From NCBI RefSeq assembly GCF_036898095.1, contig NC_090731.1, positions 143,531,716 to 143,595,715 on the forward strand: 64,000 nucleotides of DNA, read 5' to 3'. The position numbers and the translations under genes were made by a program. Numbering within the stretch: position 1 is the stretch's first letter; every line of letters begins with the position of its first letter. The notes beneath the pieces are model-generated. The model was not told where the DNA came from. It saw only the letters and a list, made by a program, of their open reading frames with translations, and did no database searches. The stretch is from Palaemon carinicauda (Eukaryota > Arthropoda > Malacostraca > Decapoda > Palaemonidae). Below, one piece after another: positions 1 to 9,998 of the stretch.

Positions 1-1390
1 CCACGGAGTGACCCGCCAGGAACCGTTGGAACTGTTGAAGGGCCAGAAAGACGGCCTTCAATTCTAGCAGGTTGATGTGTAGGCACTTTTCTGATTCTGA
101 CCAAAGGCCTGAGGCCCTCTGGTTCAGAACGTGCGCCCCCCACCCTTCTTTTGACGCGTCCGAAAACAGAGTCAATTCCGGGGGAAGGACGAGAAGACTC
201 ACTCCCTTTCGCAGGTTCTCGTCGGCCAGCCACCACCGCAAGTCCGTCTGTTCCAGAGACCCCATTGGGATCAGAGTGTCCGGGGAATCGGATCCTTGAT
301 TCCACCGGGACTTGAGCCGCCATTGAAGGGATCTCATCCTGAGGCGGCTGTTTGGAACCAGACGGGCCAGGGAGGATAGGTGGCCCAAGAGACGCAACCA
401 CGATTGGGCGGGGAGTTCTTTTCGCCTGAGGAAAGGTTCCGCCACCCTCCTCAGCCTTGCTATCCGGTCGTCTGATGGAAAGGCTTTGTGGAGATTGGTG
501 TCTATTAGCATGCCTAGATAAACCAGTCGTTGGGACGGCTGCAGAGAGGACTTCTCGAGGTTTACCACGATCCCCAGATCCTGGCAAAGATCTAGAAGCC
601 TGTCTCGGTGTCGAAGAAGGGTCGACTCCGAGTCTGCTAGGATCAGCCAATCGTCTAGGTAACGAAGGAGACGAATGCCGTTCCTGTGCGCCCAAGTCGA
701 AATCAGGGTGAACACTCTGGTGAACACCTGAGGAGCTGTGGAGAGACCGAAACACAGCACCTTGAACTGGTAGATCTTGTTGTCTAGGCAGAATCTCAGG
801 TAGTTCCTGGAAGACGGATGGATTGGGATCTGGAAGTACGCATCCTTTAGATCCAGTGTACACATGAAGTCTTGTGGTCTCACCGCAAGTCTGACTGTGT
901 CTGCTGTCTCCATGCTGAACCGGGTTTGTTTGACAAACCTGTTCAGAGCCGAGAGATCGATGACGGGTCTCCAGTCTCCAGTAGCCTTCTTTACAAGAAA
1001 GAGTCGACTGAAGAAGCCTGGAGAGCCGTCCACGACCTCCTGGAGAGCACCCTTCTCGAACATGGTCTTGACTTCGGCCTGAAGGGCCAGCCCCTTTGCC
1101 GATCCCATGGCATAGGAGCTCAACGACACTGGATTCGCTGTCAGGGGAGGTTGAGATGACGTGAACGGGACGCGATAACCTTGGCCGATCACCGAGATCG
1201 TCCAAGCATCGGCCCCGAGATGTTGCCACCTGCGGACGCAACGCTGAAGGCATCCCCCCACAGGTGGACACGCAGGGGGACTGCCACCCCTAGGGCTTGC
1301 GGCCGCGGCCGCCACCCCTAGAAGTCTTGCCTCCCCTGGAGGACTTACCACCCCTCTTGACCTTGGCTGGAAAGGGCTGGGGCTTAGACA
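1..1390 (-). CDS. ORF2 of element A: reverse transcriptase and RNase H, C-terminus outside window
   Basis: I read this open frame directly; it has no stop from 1390 down to base 1. It contains WRPVIDLSALNRFV, then DLKDAYFQIPIH (RT motif A region; plus-strand 820-865), then RYLDDWLI (catalytic YLDD, about 641-661). RNase H follows with LFSDASKEGWGAH near 130-180 and INLLELKAVFLALQQF at the left edge. Its role is copying the element RNA and degrading the RNA strand. It overlaps the end of gag by about 100 nt and lies in the +1 frame relative to it, so translation probably needs frameshifting, re-initiation or a separate start. No obvious disabling lesion was seen in the visible part. The methyltransferase-like region and recombinase are beyond the window. 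Confidence 0.85.
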
Positions 1391-3377
1391 TCACTTTCTT
1401 AGCTGCCGGTGCCTGTTTTGGAGCCTTACGAGGCTGTTGCTGCTGTTGTGGCGGGGCTGGAGGCTTATAGGGCCGAGTTGTAAGGGCCCTGTGGAGGAGG
1501 GAGTCCGTGCTGGATTTCCTCCACCTCTCAGCCGTTCGCTCCAAGTCTTGAGGCTCAAACAGGCTCTCCCCCAGGAGGGAGGCATGTCGGAGCCTACACA
1601 CATCTACGGCGGGGACCTTCGGATGGAATCTCTCGGACACAGCATCGCGACGCTTCAACACCGAGTTGGCCCACAGGGTGGTAACCTGGTGCGCCAAGAA
1701 CTCGATGGAGCGGGTGCCCGAGAGCAAGAAGGTCTCTAGGGCCTTCCTATTGGTCTCCTTGGACAAGTCCTCAGATCGCAATAGGATGCCCAGAGATCCT
1801 AACCAGAAGTCCAGCCACGAAGTGGCCTGCATGGCACACTTAGCGACCTTCTCGTGGTTAAGGATCTCTGCCGCCGAGAACGACACCTGCCGGGCAGAGA
1901 GTTTCTCCAAGGGAACTCCCTTCGCCAGCTCCTCCACAGAGTGATGGAGCGGAAGAGCGAGGTTGTGCTCACCCAGGATCTCGAAATACCTCCTCTGCTG
2001 AAGGCGAGGAGGAGGGATGAGTTTGTTCCCGGCAGTGGAACGACTGGAGGAGGCAAGAAGTGCGAGCTGAGCATTGGCCCTAGCTCTGGCACTCTTCAGC
2101 CCCCGAGACCAGGGCAGAGCTGCACTGGTCTTAGGGGCCTTCCGAACGTCGAACACTTCATCCAGAATTGTGTCTTTGCCTTCACGGGGGGGGATGACTG
2201 GATCCGTAAGACTGTTAAGTTGCCTTATCAGGCTTAGGACCTGCCAGAAGGCATGTTCGGACTCTTGCTGTTCTCCTCCCTGCGGGCTGGCAGCTAAGTC
2301 TCCTGCCCCAGGAATCTCTTCCTGGGGTGATACGTGGACATTCCCCTGGGTAGTCATGGGTTCCTGTCGAATCCTTGCAGAGGATTTAGGGATGGTCTTG
2401 GAATCCTTGGGCTCCCTCCTAGGAGGGATACAGGATCCCAACAACGAGGTGCGAGGGGCCCCTTCCTCACGAGACAATTCTCCTGCCTGAAGCGAAGTCT
2501 CCCCCCCTGGTGCCGGGGGGAAGACTACCGGTCCACTGGACTCACCTGAGGACGGAAAGGCCTCGTCCACGGGAGAAGGAGAGAGTACTCGTGCAGGAGA
2601 GGGGACCCTCGAGACCGACTTCTTGGGAACCAACTTCGCCCTGGGGGAAGTCACCACGAAGTCCACTCCTCTCTTTCTCTTCAGCGTAGGAGAGACAGCC
2701 GCTGGTTTGTTACCCTGGCCGGCGAGTGCTGGTTTCATAACCCTCACTAACGCCCGTGCCAGCGGACCAAACCAAGTCTGCTGCTCAAAGGACACAGAGT
2801 CCGAAATCCTCGCTAAGGTGAAAGGGATCGGGCGATCCTTTGGAGTGGACGCGACGGTACCTGCCTGAAAAGAAGGTGGGGAAGAATGCTGTAATGACCT
2901 GTTCTCGTCCTGCAATACCAACCTGTGCTTGGATGGAGGTGATCCCGAGTGCCGTCTAGGAGCACGCGTCCCTGCTGCTACCACCGGCTGTGGAATTCGC
3001 TGCAAACTATGGTCGCGCGAGGGTGAACGGTCGCGCAAAGGCGAATGGTTGCGCGGGTGATCGCGCGGGCGCACAGGCGAGCGGTCGCGCGGGTGATCGC
3101 GCGGGCGCACAGGCGAGCGGTCGCGCGGGCGCGCAGGCGAGCGGTCGCGCGGGCGAGCGATCGCGCGGGCGCGCAGGCGAGCGATCACGCGGGCGCGCAG
3201 GCGAGTGGGCGTGAGGGTGGGCAGGTAAATGAACACGTGTCCGAGGCGACGAACGCAAGCGATGGCGCGACGGCGAGGGATCGTGCTGCCGCGTAGGTGA
3301 AGAAGATCGCTGGCGATAATGATCACGTGATGGTAAGCGATGGCGAGCAGCATGTGAAGGTGAATGATTGCGCGCAA
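1290..3377 (-). CDS. Gag (ORF1) of element A, C-terminal segment
   Basis: This 695-codon open stretch ends at 1290. Its C-terminus is strongly basic and RGG-like (repeats of RGGK/SRGG), typical of RNA-binding Gag tails. The middle is Pro/Ser rich, followed by a helical, conserved DIRS Gag region (residues about 470-640) with counterparts in the gags of C, D and F. The first 100 residues are Arg/Asp/Pro repeats (RPRDRSPA units) read from the minisatellite above 3000. The real N-terminus lies further upstream in other frames (4068-3007 and 5416-4208), so this is one piece of a Gag split by frame changes inside the repeat. Confidence 0.7.
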   Translation of the reverse strand: MRAIIHLHMLLAIAYHHVIIIASDLLHLRGSTIPRRRAIACVRRLGHVFIYLPTLTPTRLRARVIARLRARAIARPRDRSPARPRDRSPVRPRDHPRDRSPVRPRDHPRNHSPLRDRSPSRDHSLQRIPQPVVAAGTRAPRRHSGSPPSKHRLVLQDENRSLQHSSPPSFQAGTVASTPKDRPIPFTLARISDSVSFEQQTWFGPLARALVRVMKPALAGQGNKPAAVSPTLKRKRGVDFVVTSPRAKLVPKKSVSRVPSPARVLSPSPVDEAFPSSGESSGPVVFPPAPGGETSLQAGELSREEGAPRTSLLGSCIPPRREPKDSKTIPKSSARIRQEPMTTQGNVHVSPQEEIPGAGDLAASPQGGEQQESEHAFWQVLSLIRQLNSLTDPVIPPREGKDTILDEVFDVRKAPKTSAALPWSRGLKSARARANAQLALLASSSRSTAGNKLIPPPRLQQRRYFEILGEHNLALPLHHSVEELAKGVPLEKLSARQVSFSAAEILNHEKVAKCAMQATSWLDFWLGSLGILLRSEDLSKETNRKALETFLLSGTRSIEFLAHQVTTLWANSVLKRRDAVSERFHPKVPAVDVCRLRHASLLGESLFEPQDLERTAERWRKSSTDSLLHRALTTRPYKPPAPPQQQQQPRKAPKQAPAAKKVMSKPQPFPAKVKRGGKSSRGGKTSRGGGRGRKP

Positions 3378-4068
3378 GAGGGCGGTCGTTCAGGGTTGCG
3401 CGATGAGGAGCAGCATGCGTAAGCGGGCGATCGTTCAGGGTTGTGCGATGGCGAGCAGCATGCGCAGGTGAATGATCGCGTGAAAGGGTGCGATGGTGAT
3501 CAGCATCCGCAGGAAGGCGATCGTTCAGGGTTGTGCGATGAGGAGCAGCATGCGTAAGCGGGCGATCGTGCAGGGTTGTGCGATGGCGAGCAGCATGCGC
3601 AGGTGAATGATCGCGTGAAAGGGTGCGATGGTGATCAGCATCCGCAGGAGGGCGATCGTTCAGGGTATTGCGATAAGGAGCAGCATGCGAAAGCGGGCGA
3701 TCGTGCAGGGTTGTGCGATGGCGAGCAGCATGCGTAAGCGGGCGATCGTGCACATCGTGCAGGGTTGTGCGATGGTGATCAGCATCCGCAGGAGGGCGAT
3801 CGTTCAGGGTATTGCGATGAGGAGCAGCATGCGTAAGCGGGCGATCATGCAGGTTCGTGCGATGGCGGGCAGCATGTGAAGGTGATCGCTGGCGAACTGG
3901 TGATCGCTGGCGAGCTGGTGATCGCTGTCGAGCTGGTGATCGCTGGCGAGCAGAAGGTCGACGCGTGTCCTGTGAGAGGATAGGTTCACGAGCAGGAACG
4001 GGAAGATCGCTGGCGCGTTGGCGAACATGTGTTTCTGACACACGCGCAGCCCGATGTTGCGTAGCCAC
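3007..4068 (-). CDS. Gag of element A, central Arg/His/Asp repeat segment
   Basis: This 353-codon frame is made almost entirely of repeats. RSPARQRSPVRQ units come first, then blocks such as HAARHRTTLHDRPL and HAAPHRNTLNDRPP, then DRSPARPR units. Composition is dominated by R, H, D, P, S and A. It lies between the Cys-rich Gag N-terminus and the conserved Gag C-terminal region but in a different frame from both. Either the repeat array has changed length by non-multiples of three, or the product is a mixture of frames. The Arg-Ser/Arg-Asp character resembles SR-protein low-complexity domains; that is a compositional likeness only. Confidence 0.5.
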   Translation of the reverse strand: MATQHRAARVSETHVRQRASDLPVPAREPILSQDTRRPSARQRSPARQRSPARQRSPVRQRSPSHAARHRTNLHDRPLTHAAPHRNTLNDRPPADADHHRTTLHDVHDRPLTHAARHRTTLHDRPLSHAAPYRNTLNDRPPADADHHRTLSRDHSPAHAARHRTTLHDRPLTHAAPHRTTLNDRLPADADHHRTLSRDHSPAHAARHRTTLNDRPLTHAAPHRATLNDRPLARNHSPSHAARHRLPSRDHYRQRSSSPTRQHDPSPSRHRLRSSPRTRVHLPAHPHAHSPARPRDRSPARPRDRSPARPLACAPARPLACAPARSPARPLACAPARSPAQPFAFARPFTLARP

Positions 4069-4330
4069 AGGACCAGGTGGATGGTGAGCAGGGAGTTCAG
4101 CAGGAACTAAAGGGTGGTCAGAGACCGCAGGGCGATGGTCCTCAAATGAGCGCTGACGCTCGGAAGAGAGCTGACGAGCAGGAGAGCGCTGGCGAGGGGG
4201 GCGAACCTCAGGAGAGAGCCGACGAGCAGGTGAGCGTCGGCGAGCAGGAGTCTTGGCGAGCAGGAGATCGTCGACGAGCAGGAGATCGCTGGCGAGCAGG
4301 AGAGCGCTTGTGCGCTGGCCCTGCTCGCGT
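3035..4330. repeat. Composite minisatellite inside gag of element A
   Basis: At least three repeat families adjoin each other. About 3040-3215 is GCGCGGGCGCGCAGGCGAGC-type units. About 3390-3880 is a larger unit alternating GATCGTTCAGGGTTGTGCGATG and GATCAGCATCCGCAGGA blocks. About 3885-3960 and 4150-4310 are short CTGGCGAGCTGGTGATCG-type and GAGCAGGAGAGCGCTGGC-type units. GCGATCG-like cores recur throughout. The array is coding on the minus strand (Arg-rich) and explains the frame changes in Gag. Confidence 0.85.
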
Positions 4331-5416
4331 AAGGGAAGAATCCCTTAGCCCCGAAGGGACCGTTGCCCGTCGGGTGACGAGTTCTCCAGAAGGCGAAGAT
4401 CCGGCAGGAGATGGAGAGCGGTCCGCAGAGAGGTTCAAGGAGGGCGGAGTAGTCGGTTGAGGCTGACGAGGAGAGTCCCCCCCGGAGGACGAAGACCCAA
4501 AAAGGCGCCTCTTAGTCCCCCTGTAAGGGGAAGGGAGGCCCTTGTGGCGTAGAGGGCGGAGAGCCTTACGGCGGAGGCGGCCTCGGGGGAGATCGTCGGG
4601 ACCATCGGTCCTCCGAAGGGGAGTCTCCTTCAAAACACTTCCCTCAGAAGGAAGCTGGGCAGCAGTCGAGACCGAAGGACTCACTTCCCCCTTCGAAGGA
4701 TGCACGGAAGGAGGAGGAGAGCCTAGAGCACCATCACCAGCAACAGCACCTGCGTCGGAAGGCCCAGCCACGTCGGAGGCCTCTGTCACCACGACGTCGA
4801 CAATAGACAGAGGGTCTACCTCCGCTATCACCGGCGACTGTTTAACAGCGGCCCCCAACGAGACAAGGTCAATAAGGGCGACCCTGGAGGGCAAGCCCTT
4901 AAGCCCCAGGGACGACCAAATCTGCAACAGATCATCACTGGATAAAGTATTATTATCAATAACCTCCCCCGGAGGAGGAGGGGGAACCGCCTCGCTATGG
5001 GAGGCGACGCCCTCTCCCCCCACCGAAGGTAGGGAAACAGAACAAGGGCCTGCGCTCCCACTCGGACGACTCTCCTTAGGAGGCGGACGAGGGGGAGCTT
5101 CGGAGGAGGTTTGGGCGGCGGAAGAAGAGTCCCGAGAACCTTCCTCCTTCAAGGCTAACCCCGGAGGAGAACGGTCTCTCTTGGACTTCTTCTTACGCCG
5201 ACGGCCAAACCTCTCCCACTGGGAGGCAGACCACTCCCTGCACTCACGGCACATGTTATCCTGGTCGCACCGTCGGCCCCGACATTGAGGGCAGAGGGTG
5301 TGAGGATCCGTAATCACGTCCGACATGAAAGTCCCACAAGGACGGCCGGCAACTCCAGGGCATGTCCGCATATTAAATAAAAGAAAATAACTGAAGGTCA
5401 ACTTCCAACCAATCAC
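4208..5416 (-). CDS. Gag of element A, N-terminal segment with Cys-rich motif
   Basis: 402 codons. The likely true start is the internal Met at residue 16 (MRTCPG), because the first 15 residues are leader-like and the homologous Gag of E also begins MRKCP. Cys residues 19, 27, 42, 45, 50, 56 and 59 form the signature DPHTLCPQCRGRRC..MCREC followed by EWSASQWERF. The same spacing recurs in D, E and F, suggesting a structural zinc site. The rest is Ser/Pro/Glu rich and runs into RSPARQRSPARRRSP repeats at its end, where the frame is lost. Confidence 0.7.
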   Translation of the reverse strand: MIGWKLTFSYFLLFNMRTCPGVAGRPCGTFMSDVITDPHTLCPQCRGRRCDQDNMCRECREWSASQWERFGRRRKKKSKRDRSPPGLALKEEGSRDSSSAAQTSSEAPPRPPPKESRPSGSAGPCSVSLPSVGGEGVASHSEAVPPPPPGEVIDNNTLSSDDLLQIWSSLGLKGLPSRVALIDLVSLGAAVKQSPVIAEVDPLSIVDVVVTEASDVAGPSDAGAVAGDGALGSPPPSVHPSKGEVSPSVSTAAQLPSEGSVLKETPLRRTDGPDDLPRGRLRRKALRPLRHKGLPSPYRGTKRRLFGSSSSGGDSPRQPQPTTPPSLNLSADRSPSPAGSSPSGELVTRRATVPSGLRDSSLTRAGPAHKRSPARQRSPARRRSPARQDSCSPTLTCSSALS

Positions 5417-5499
5417 ACAAGCTGTAAAGAAAAAGAAGAAAATTAAAGGCTGTCACGAAGGCGATGAACAGACACGTCTGATCACCGCCGAGCCAAAAG

Positions 5500-5680
5500 T
5501 GAAGTGAAGCAAGTCACCGGTGTGTGGAGGGGGGAGGGGTAGCAAGCTACCCTTCCCCACCCCCCGCTAACTAGCGCGGGGGTAATTAACCCTCGTTAAA
5601 AACTATTGGCTCGTCATTTCAGCTGCGCTAAAAGTAAACCCTTTGTAAATAGCGTGGTTTGTATTTCGGTTACGGAACAA
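5500..5680. repeat. 5' terminal region of element A
   Basis: This stretch contains an extended hairpin around 5534-5565 (GGGGAGGGGTAGC/GCTACCCTTCCCC) and ends with a GGTTTGTATTTCGGTTACGGAAC segment that matches the E-type terminus. The partner repeat is outside the window, so the assignment as an inverted terminal repeat is by homology. Confidence 0.6.
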
Positions 5681-6657
5681 CTTAAATTTCAACACCAAAT
5701 GTCTTTTAATAATAGAATTTTATTTGCTTTCCAGTGCAAATGCCTAATAGATTAAGTACCAAGTAGCCTTTTCTAACCAGACCTTTCTCTTGAAGGAAGA
5801 GGGGTTGAAAGAGGCAGAAAACTTAGAATCAAGAAGAAACGTCCAAATCTTTGCAATAGGAATAAGGTTAGCAAAATAAGAAATCATCAGTTTACTAACT
5901 TTGCAATGTTAATATAGGGAGTGTGAACTTACAATTCCCTGATGGAAGGAACTTTTCTCTCATATCCGATAGAGCAGTAATAAAAAAATAGTAGCTATAA
6001 AAAAAGAACTGCTACTTTGCAGTGAAGAGAAAGAGGATAGAGATAAGGAAACAGATCACAGATCACATGAACTTTCCTATAGATTCAATTCAATCTATGA
6101 GGGAGACAAAAGATAAGAAAGCAATTCTACTAAAGGGATAAATAAGTCCAACAAAACTAATACCTAGGACGAAGAGAAGAACTACGACAATATTTGAACA
6201 ACAAACTAAAATTTTAGATACATTTAGCTATCTAAATTACACAAACTTTCTAAAAGGTTTTGGGAAGAAAATGAACATCCAAAATTCAGTATTAAGAAGT
6301 GAGAGGATTATTAAAATTTTTATGAAAAAATAATGAAAATGGAAGGGTGGAGCAAGAAAAAGAGAGGAAAGAACTTATCATGGATGTAGTATTCAATTTG
6401 ATTGAGTTACGTAATTTCTAACCAGACCAGAATCAAAGGATGAAGTCTGGCAAACTTGAGGAGTTGCAAACATCAGCAGAAAAATGGGAGTAAAATGAAC
6501 AAAAATATGTATGGTTAAATAATGCACAAAAACATGACTATGAAAGGTAGATTGGTCTCTGATAAAGTTAAGAAAAAAGTATATGAAAGAACTACCCCTA
6601 AAAATAGATAAGGGAGTAGAAATGTTATCACTAAGCAATTATATAAAATATGATAGA
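5681..6657. other. PMS2 intron 7 sequence between elements A and B
   Basis: This is AT-rich unique-looking sequence. I found no convincing exon, RNA gene or repeat family on either strand. Confidence 0.4.
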
Positions 6658-6860
6658 AAAATGTTATTTTTATTAATAAAATAAATTTTTGAATATACTT
6701 ACCCGGTGATTATATAAGCTGCAACTCTGTTGCTCGACAGAAAACTCTACGTTCAAAATACGCCAGCGATCGCTATGCAGGTAGGGGGTGTACATCAACA
6801 GCGCCATCTGTCTAGCAGGTACTCAGTACTCAATGTAAACACAGAACCAATTTTCTCCTC
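6658..6860. repeat. Left inverted terminal repeat of element B
   Basis: Bases about 6690-6860 are the near-exact reverse complement of 15925-16101, including the GCGATCGC palindrome (6766-6773), the TGTACATCAACAGCGCCATC block and TCAGTACTCAATGTAAACAC. On the minus strand it presents CACCGGGTAAGTATATTC pointing out of the element. Confidence 0.95.
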
Positions 6861-6892
6861 GGTCCACTGGGTCTCTATTGGGGAGGAAGGGA

Positions 6893-7010
6893 GGGTCCTT
6901 TAATATATAATCACCGGGTAAGTATATTCAAAAATTTATTTTATTAATAAAAATAACATTTTTCAATATTAAACTTAGCCGGTGATTATATAAGCTGATT
7001 CACACCCAGG
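6893..7010. repeat. Internal complementary region (ICR) of element B
   Basis: The first half (to about 6950) is the reverse complement of the outermost left end. The second half (to about 7005) is the reverse complement of the outermost right end, and the two halves abut. This is the DIRS hallmark, thought to template joining of the ends during circle formation. It is followed by GATTCACACCC, conserved in C, D and F. Confidence 0.9.
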
Positions 7011-7401
7011 GGGGTGGGTAGAGACCAGCATTACTTGTTTACATTATTATGAGCTAAGGATTTTGTATTTCATTTTAGCAGTTATTCAAAATAACAAACA
7101 TAAAATAAATAAGTACCTGGTAAGGAAGTCGACTTGAACAATTACTCTGCCTTTTTAAGTACGTCTTCCTTACGGAGCCTCGGGATCCTCTTAGGATGCT
7201 GAGCGACCCCTAGGATCTGAAGTATCAAGGGTTGCAACCCATACAACAGGACCTCATCAAAACCTCTAATCTAGGCGCTTCTCAAGAAATGACTTTGACC
7301 ACCCGCCAAATCAAGTAGGATGCGAAAGGCTTCTTAGCCTTCCGGACAACCCAAAAACAATAATAAAACATTTCAAGAGAAAGATTAAAAAGGTTATGGA
7401 A

Positions 7402-8570
7402 TTAGGGAATTGTAGTGGTTGAGCCCTCACCCACTACTGCACTCGTTGCTACAAATGGTCCCAGAGTGTAGCAGTTCTCGTAAAGAGACTGGACATTCTT
7501 AAGATAAAAAGACGCGAACACTGACTTGCTTTTCCAATAGGTTGCGTCGATTATACTTTGCAGAGATCTATTTTGTTTAAAGGCCACGGAAGTTGCGACA
7601 GCTCTAACTTCGTGTGTCCTTACCTTCAGCAAAGCTTGGTCTTCCTCATTCAGATGGGAATGAGCTCGTATTAACAGTCTGATAAAATAGGATAAAGCAT
7701 TCTTTGACATAGGCAAAGATGGTTTCTTAACTGAACACCATAAAGCTTCAGACGGGCCTCGTAAAGGTTTTTAAATAGAACTTAAGAGCTCTTACAGGAC
7801 ATAAGACTCTTTCTAGTTCATTTCCAACCATATGATAAGTTTGGAATATCGAACGATATTGGCCAAGGCCGAGAAGGCAGCTCGTGTTTGGCTAGAAAAC
7901 CAAGTTGTAGAACATGTAGCTGTTTCGGATGAGAATCCGATGTTCTTGCTGAAGGCATGAATCTCACTGACTCTTTTAGCTGTGGCTAAGCATACCAGGA
8001 AAAGAGTCTTTAAGGTGAGATCTTTCAGGGAGGCTGATTGAAGTGGTTCGAACCTGTCTAACATAAGGAATCTTAGAACCACGTCTAAATTCCAACCAGG
8101 TGTAACCAAACGACGCTCCTTCGTGGTCTCAAAAGACTTAAGGAGGTCCTGTAGATCTTTATTGTTGGAAAGATCTAAGCCTCTGTGACGGAAGACTGAT
8201 GCCAACATGCTTCTGTAACCCTTGATAGTGGGAGCTGAAAGAGATCGTTCTTTCCTCAGATATAAGAGGAAGTCAGCTATTTTAGTTACAGAGGTACTGG
8301 TCGAGGATACGGATACTGACTTGCACCAGTTTCGGAAGATTTCCCACTTCGATTGGTAGACTCTAAGGGTGGATGTTCTCCTTGCTCTAGCAATCGCTCT
8401 GGCTGCCTCCTTCGAAAAGCCTCTAGCTCTCGAGAGTCTTTCGATAGTCTGAAGGCAGTCAGACGAAGAGCGGGGAGGCCTTGGTGTACCTTCTTTACGC
8501 GTGGCTGACGTAGAAGGTCCACCCTTAGGGGAAGTGTTCTGGGAACGTCTACTAGCCATCGAAGTACCTC
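7402..8570 (-). pseudogene. Tyrosine recombinase (ORF3) of element B, broken
   Basis: Homologous to the recombinase of D. The 7813-9177 frame supplies the SAM-like core-binding domain (RVYQSKWEIFRNWC..IADFLLYLRK..APTIKGYRSML) and the first catalytic Arg (AKRVSEIHAF). The 7402-7716 frame supplies THEVRAVATS (HxxR) and FASFYLKNV (Tyr), ending in GEGSTTTIP. Between them, about 7717-7812, the frame is interrupted where D reads through. Its role in an intact element is integrating the circular DNA by site-specific-type recombination without target duplication. Confidence 0.85.
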
Positions 8571-9068
8571 GGTGAACCATTCTCTCGCGGGCCAGAGGGA
8601 AGCAACTAGCGTCAACCTTGTCCCTTCGTGAGAGGCGAACTTCTGCAGTACCTTGTTGACAATCTTGAACGGAGGGAATGCATATAGATCTAGATGTGAC
8701 CAATCTAGTAGAAAGGCATCTATATGAACTGCTGCTGGGTCCGGGATTGGTGAGCAAAATATTGAGAGCCTCTTGGTCATCGAGGTTGCGAAGAGATCTA
8801 TGGTTGGCTGGCCCCAGGTGGCCCAAAGTCTCTTGCATACATCCTTGTGGAGGGTCCATTCTGTTGGAATTATTTGTCCCTTCCGACTGAGACAATCTGC
8901 CATGACATTCAAGTTGCCTTGGATGAACCTCGTTACTAGTGATATGTCTAGACCTTTTGACCAGGTGAGGAGGTCCCTTGCGATCTCGTACAATGTCAGA
9001 GAGTAGGTCCCTCCTTGCTTGGAGATGTACGCCAAAGCCGTGGTGTTGTCCGAGTTCACCTCCACCAC
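8286..9068 (-). CDS. ORF2 C-terminal part of element B: RNase H end and methyltransferase-like region
   Basis: Begins in the RNase H core (VNSDNTTALAYISKQGG, then DCLSRKG) and continues into PTIDLFATS..YAFPPF..LWPAREWF, the region after RNase H that in DIRS elements is described as Dam-methyltransferase-like. Upstream in the same frame the RNase H start (LFSDASDVGWGAT) is readable to about 9230, with a stop near 9075. The -1 frame over the same DNA is open from 9177 into the recombinase. Confidence 0.8.
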   Translation of the reverse strand: MVEVNSDNTTALAYISKQGGTYSLTLYEIARDLLTWSKGLDISLVTRFIQGNLNVMADCLSRKGQIIPTEWTLHKDVCKRLWATWGQPTIDLFATSMTKRLSIFCSPIPDPAAVHIDAFLLDWSHLDLYAFPPFKIVNKVLQKFASHEGTRLTLVASLWPAREWFTEVLRWLVDVPRTLPLRVDLLRQPRVKKVHQGLPALRLTAFRLSKDSRELEAFRRRQPERLLEQGEHPPLESTNRSGKSSETGASQYPYPRPVPL

Positions 9069-9179
9069 TTTGCCTTAAAGGAGAGACCTGAAGCTTTTCC
9101 AGGTTAGACTTACTGCCAGTAGCTCCTTGCAGTTGAAATGCCTTGTCCTTTGACTCGAGTTCCATAATCCCGAGCATTC

Positions 9180-9534
9180 CCGACCGTCTAATGTCGCACC
9201 CCAGCCTACGTCCGATGCGTCCGAGAAGAGAACGTGGTTGGGAGTCTGAACAGTCAGGGGAAGACCCTCTCTAAAGTTGATATAGTCGTTTCACCAAGTC
9301 AGACAAGACTTTATCTTTCCGGAAACCGGGATCGAGACCGCTTCTAGCGTCTTGTCCTTTTTCCAGTGAAAAGCTAGATGGTATAGAAGAGGACGGAGGT
9401 GTAGTCTTCCTAGTGACACAAATTGATCCACGGATGACAGTGTCCCTACCAGACTCATCCACAGCCTGACTGGGCAGCGTTCCTTCTTTAGCATCTTCTG
9501 GATGGATAGCAGGGCTGGGGGCTGATCGTCTTGT
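9180..9534 (-). pseudogene. Reverse transcriptase remnant of element B
   Basis: Only the thumb/connection part is left (MSLVGTLSSVDQFVSLGRLHLRPL equivalents across two frames). At about 9520-9535 the sequence jumps from RT, at the position equivalent to D 47770, straight into mid-gag sequence equivalent to D 49565. The palm with the YLDD box is therefore gone. Defective. Confidence 0.75.
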
Positions 9535-9916
9535 TCAGCAACGTCCTCATCAGAGGGTTCCTCATCCGAAACTGATGAGGAAATGGCAACGGAGTGGGCA
9601 ACGTCTGACTCGCTGAATTCGGTCGCACTGGTGGATGCGTGACGGAGCCGGACGCAATATCATGGAACTGCTGCACAGTCTGTGAACTGTCAACAACCAT
9701 GGGTGCGCGAGGAAGTACAGTAGGGTCCCGAATTATGCGAGAATTTGGTCGATGAAAGGCCTCGTGGAATTGGAAATTCGTATATTTCGAAACACATCAT
9801 GGCGGCAAACAGCAACCTACCCGTCAATTTTTTTTTCACTCCATTTCTAGCTATATATATACTGTATATACACTGTGTGTGTGTATGTATGTGTGTATGT
9901 ATGTATGTATATATAA

Positions 9917-9919
<3 letters not shown>

Positions 9920-9992
<73 letters not shown>
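9920..9992. repeat. (TA)n microsatellite
   Basis: About 36 uninterrupted TA dinucleotides inside the pogo-like transposon, preceded by imperfect GTATGTATGT. Confidence 0.97.

Positions 9993-9998
<6 letters not shown>

Larger units (their letters stand above)
1..5680 (-). mobile_element. DIRS-type retrotransposon, element A (partial, cut by window edge)
   Basis: A minus-strand DIRS-like element. From high to low coordinates it shows a terminal region (about 5500-5680), a Gag reading frame broken into three frames (5416-1290) and RT/RNase H (1390 to the window edge). The tyrosine recombinase and 3' terminus would lie left of base 1. The right terminus resembles that of element E (TTTCAGCT..GCTA then GGTTTGTAT and GGAAC), so A and E are related. 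No protease or integrase of LTR type is present, and the RT carries the YLDDW box usual in DIRS elements. The boundary at 5680 is approximate because the partner terminus is not visible. Confidence 0.85.

Noticed and set aside
1437..2490. Several plus-strand ORFs over element A gag
   Set aside because: Antisense shadows of a GC-rich coding region. No homology to anything I recognise.
4542..5288. 248-codon plus-strand ORF
   Set aside because: It is the antisense shadow of the Gag N-terminus of element A, whose minus-strand product has the Cys motif shared by other copies.
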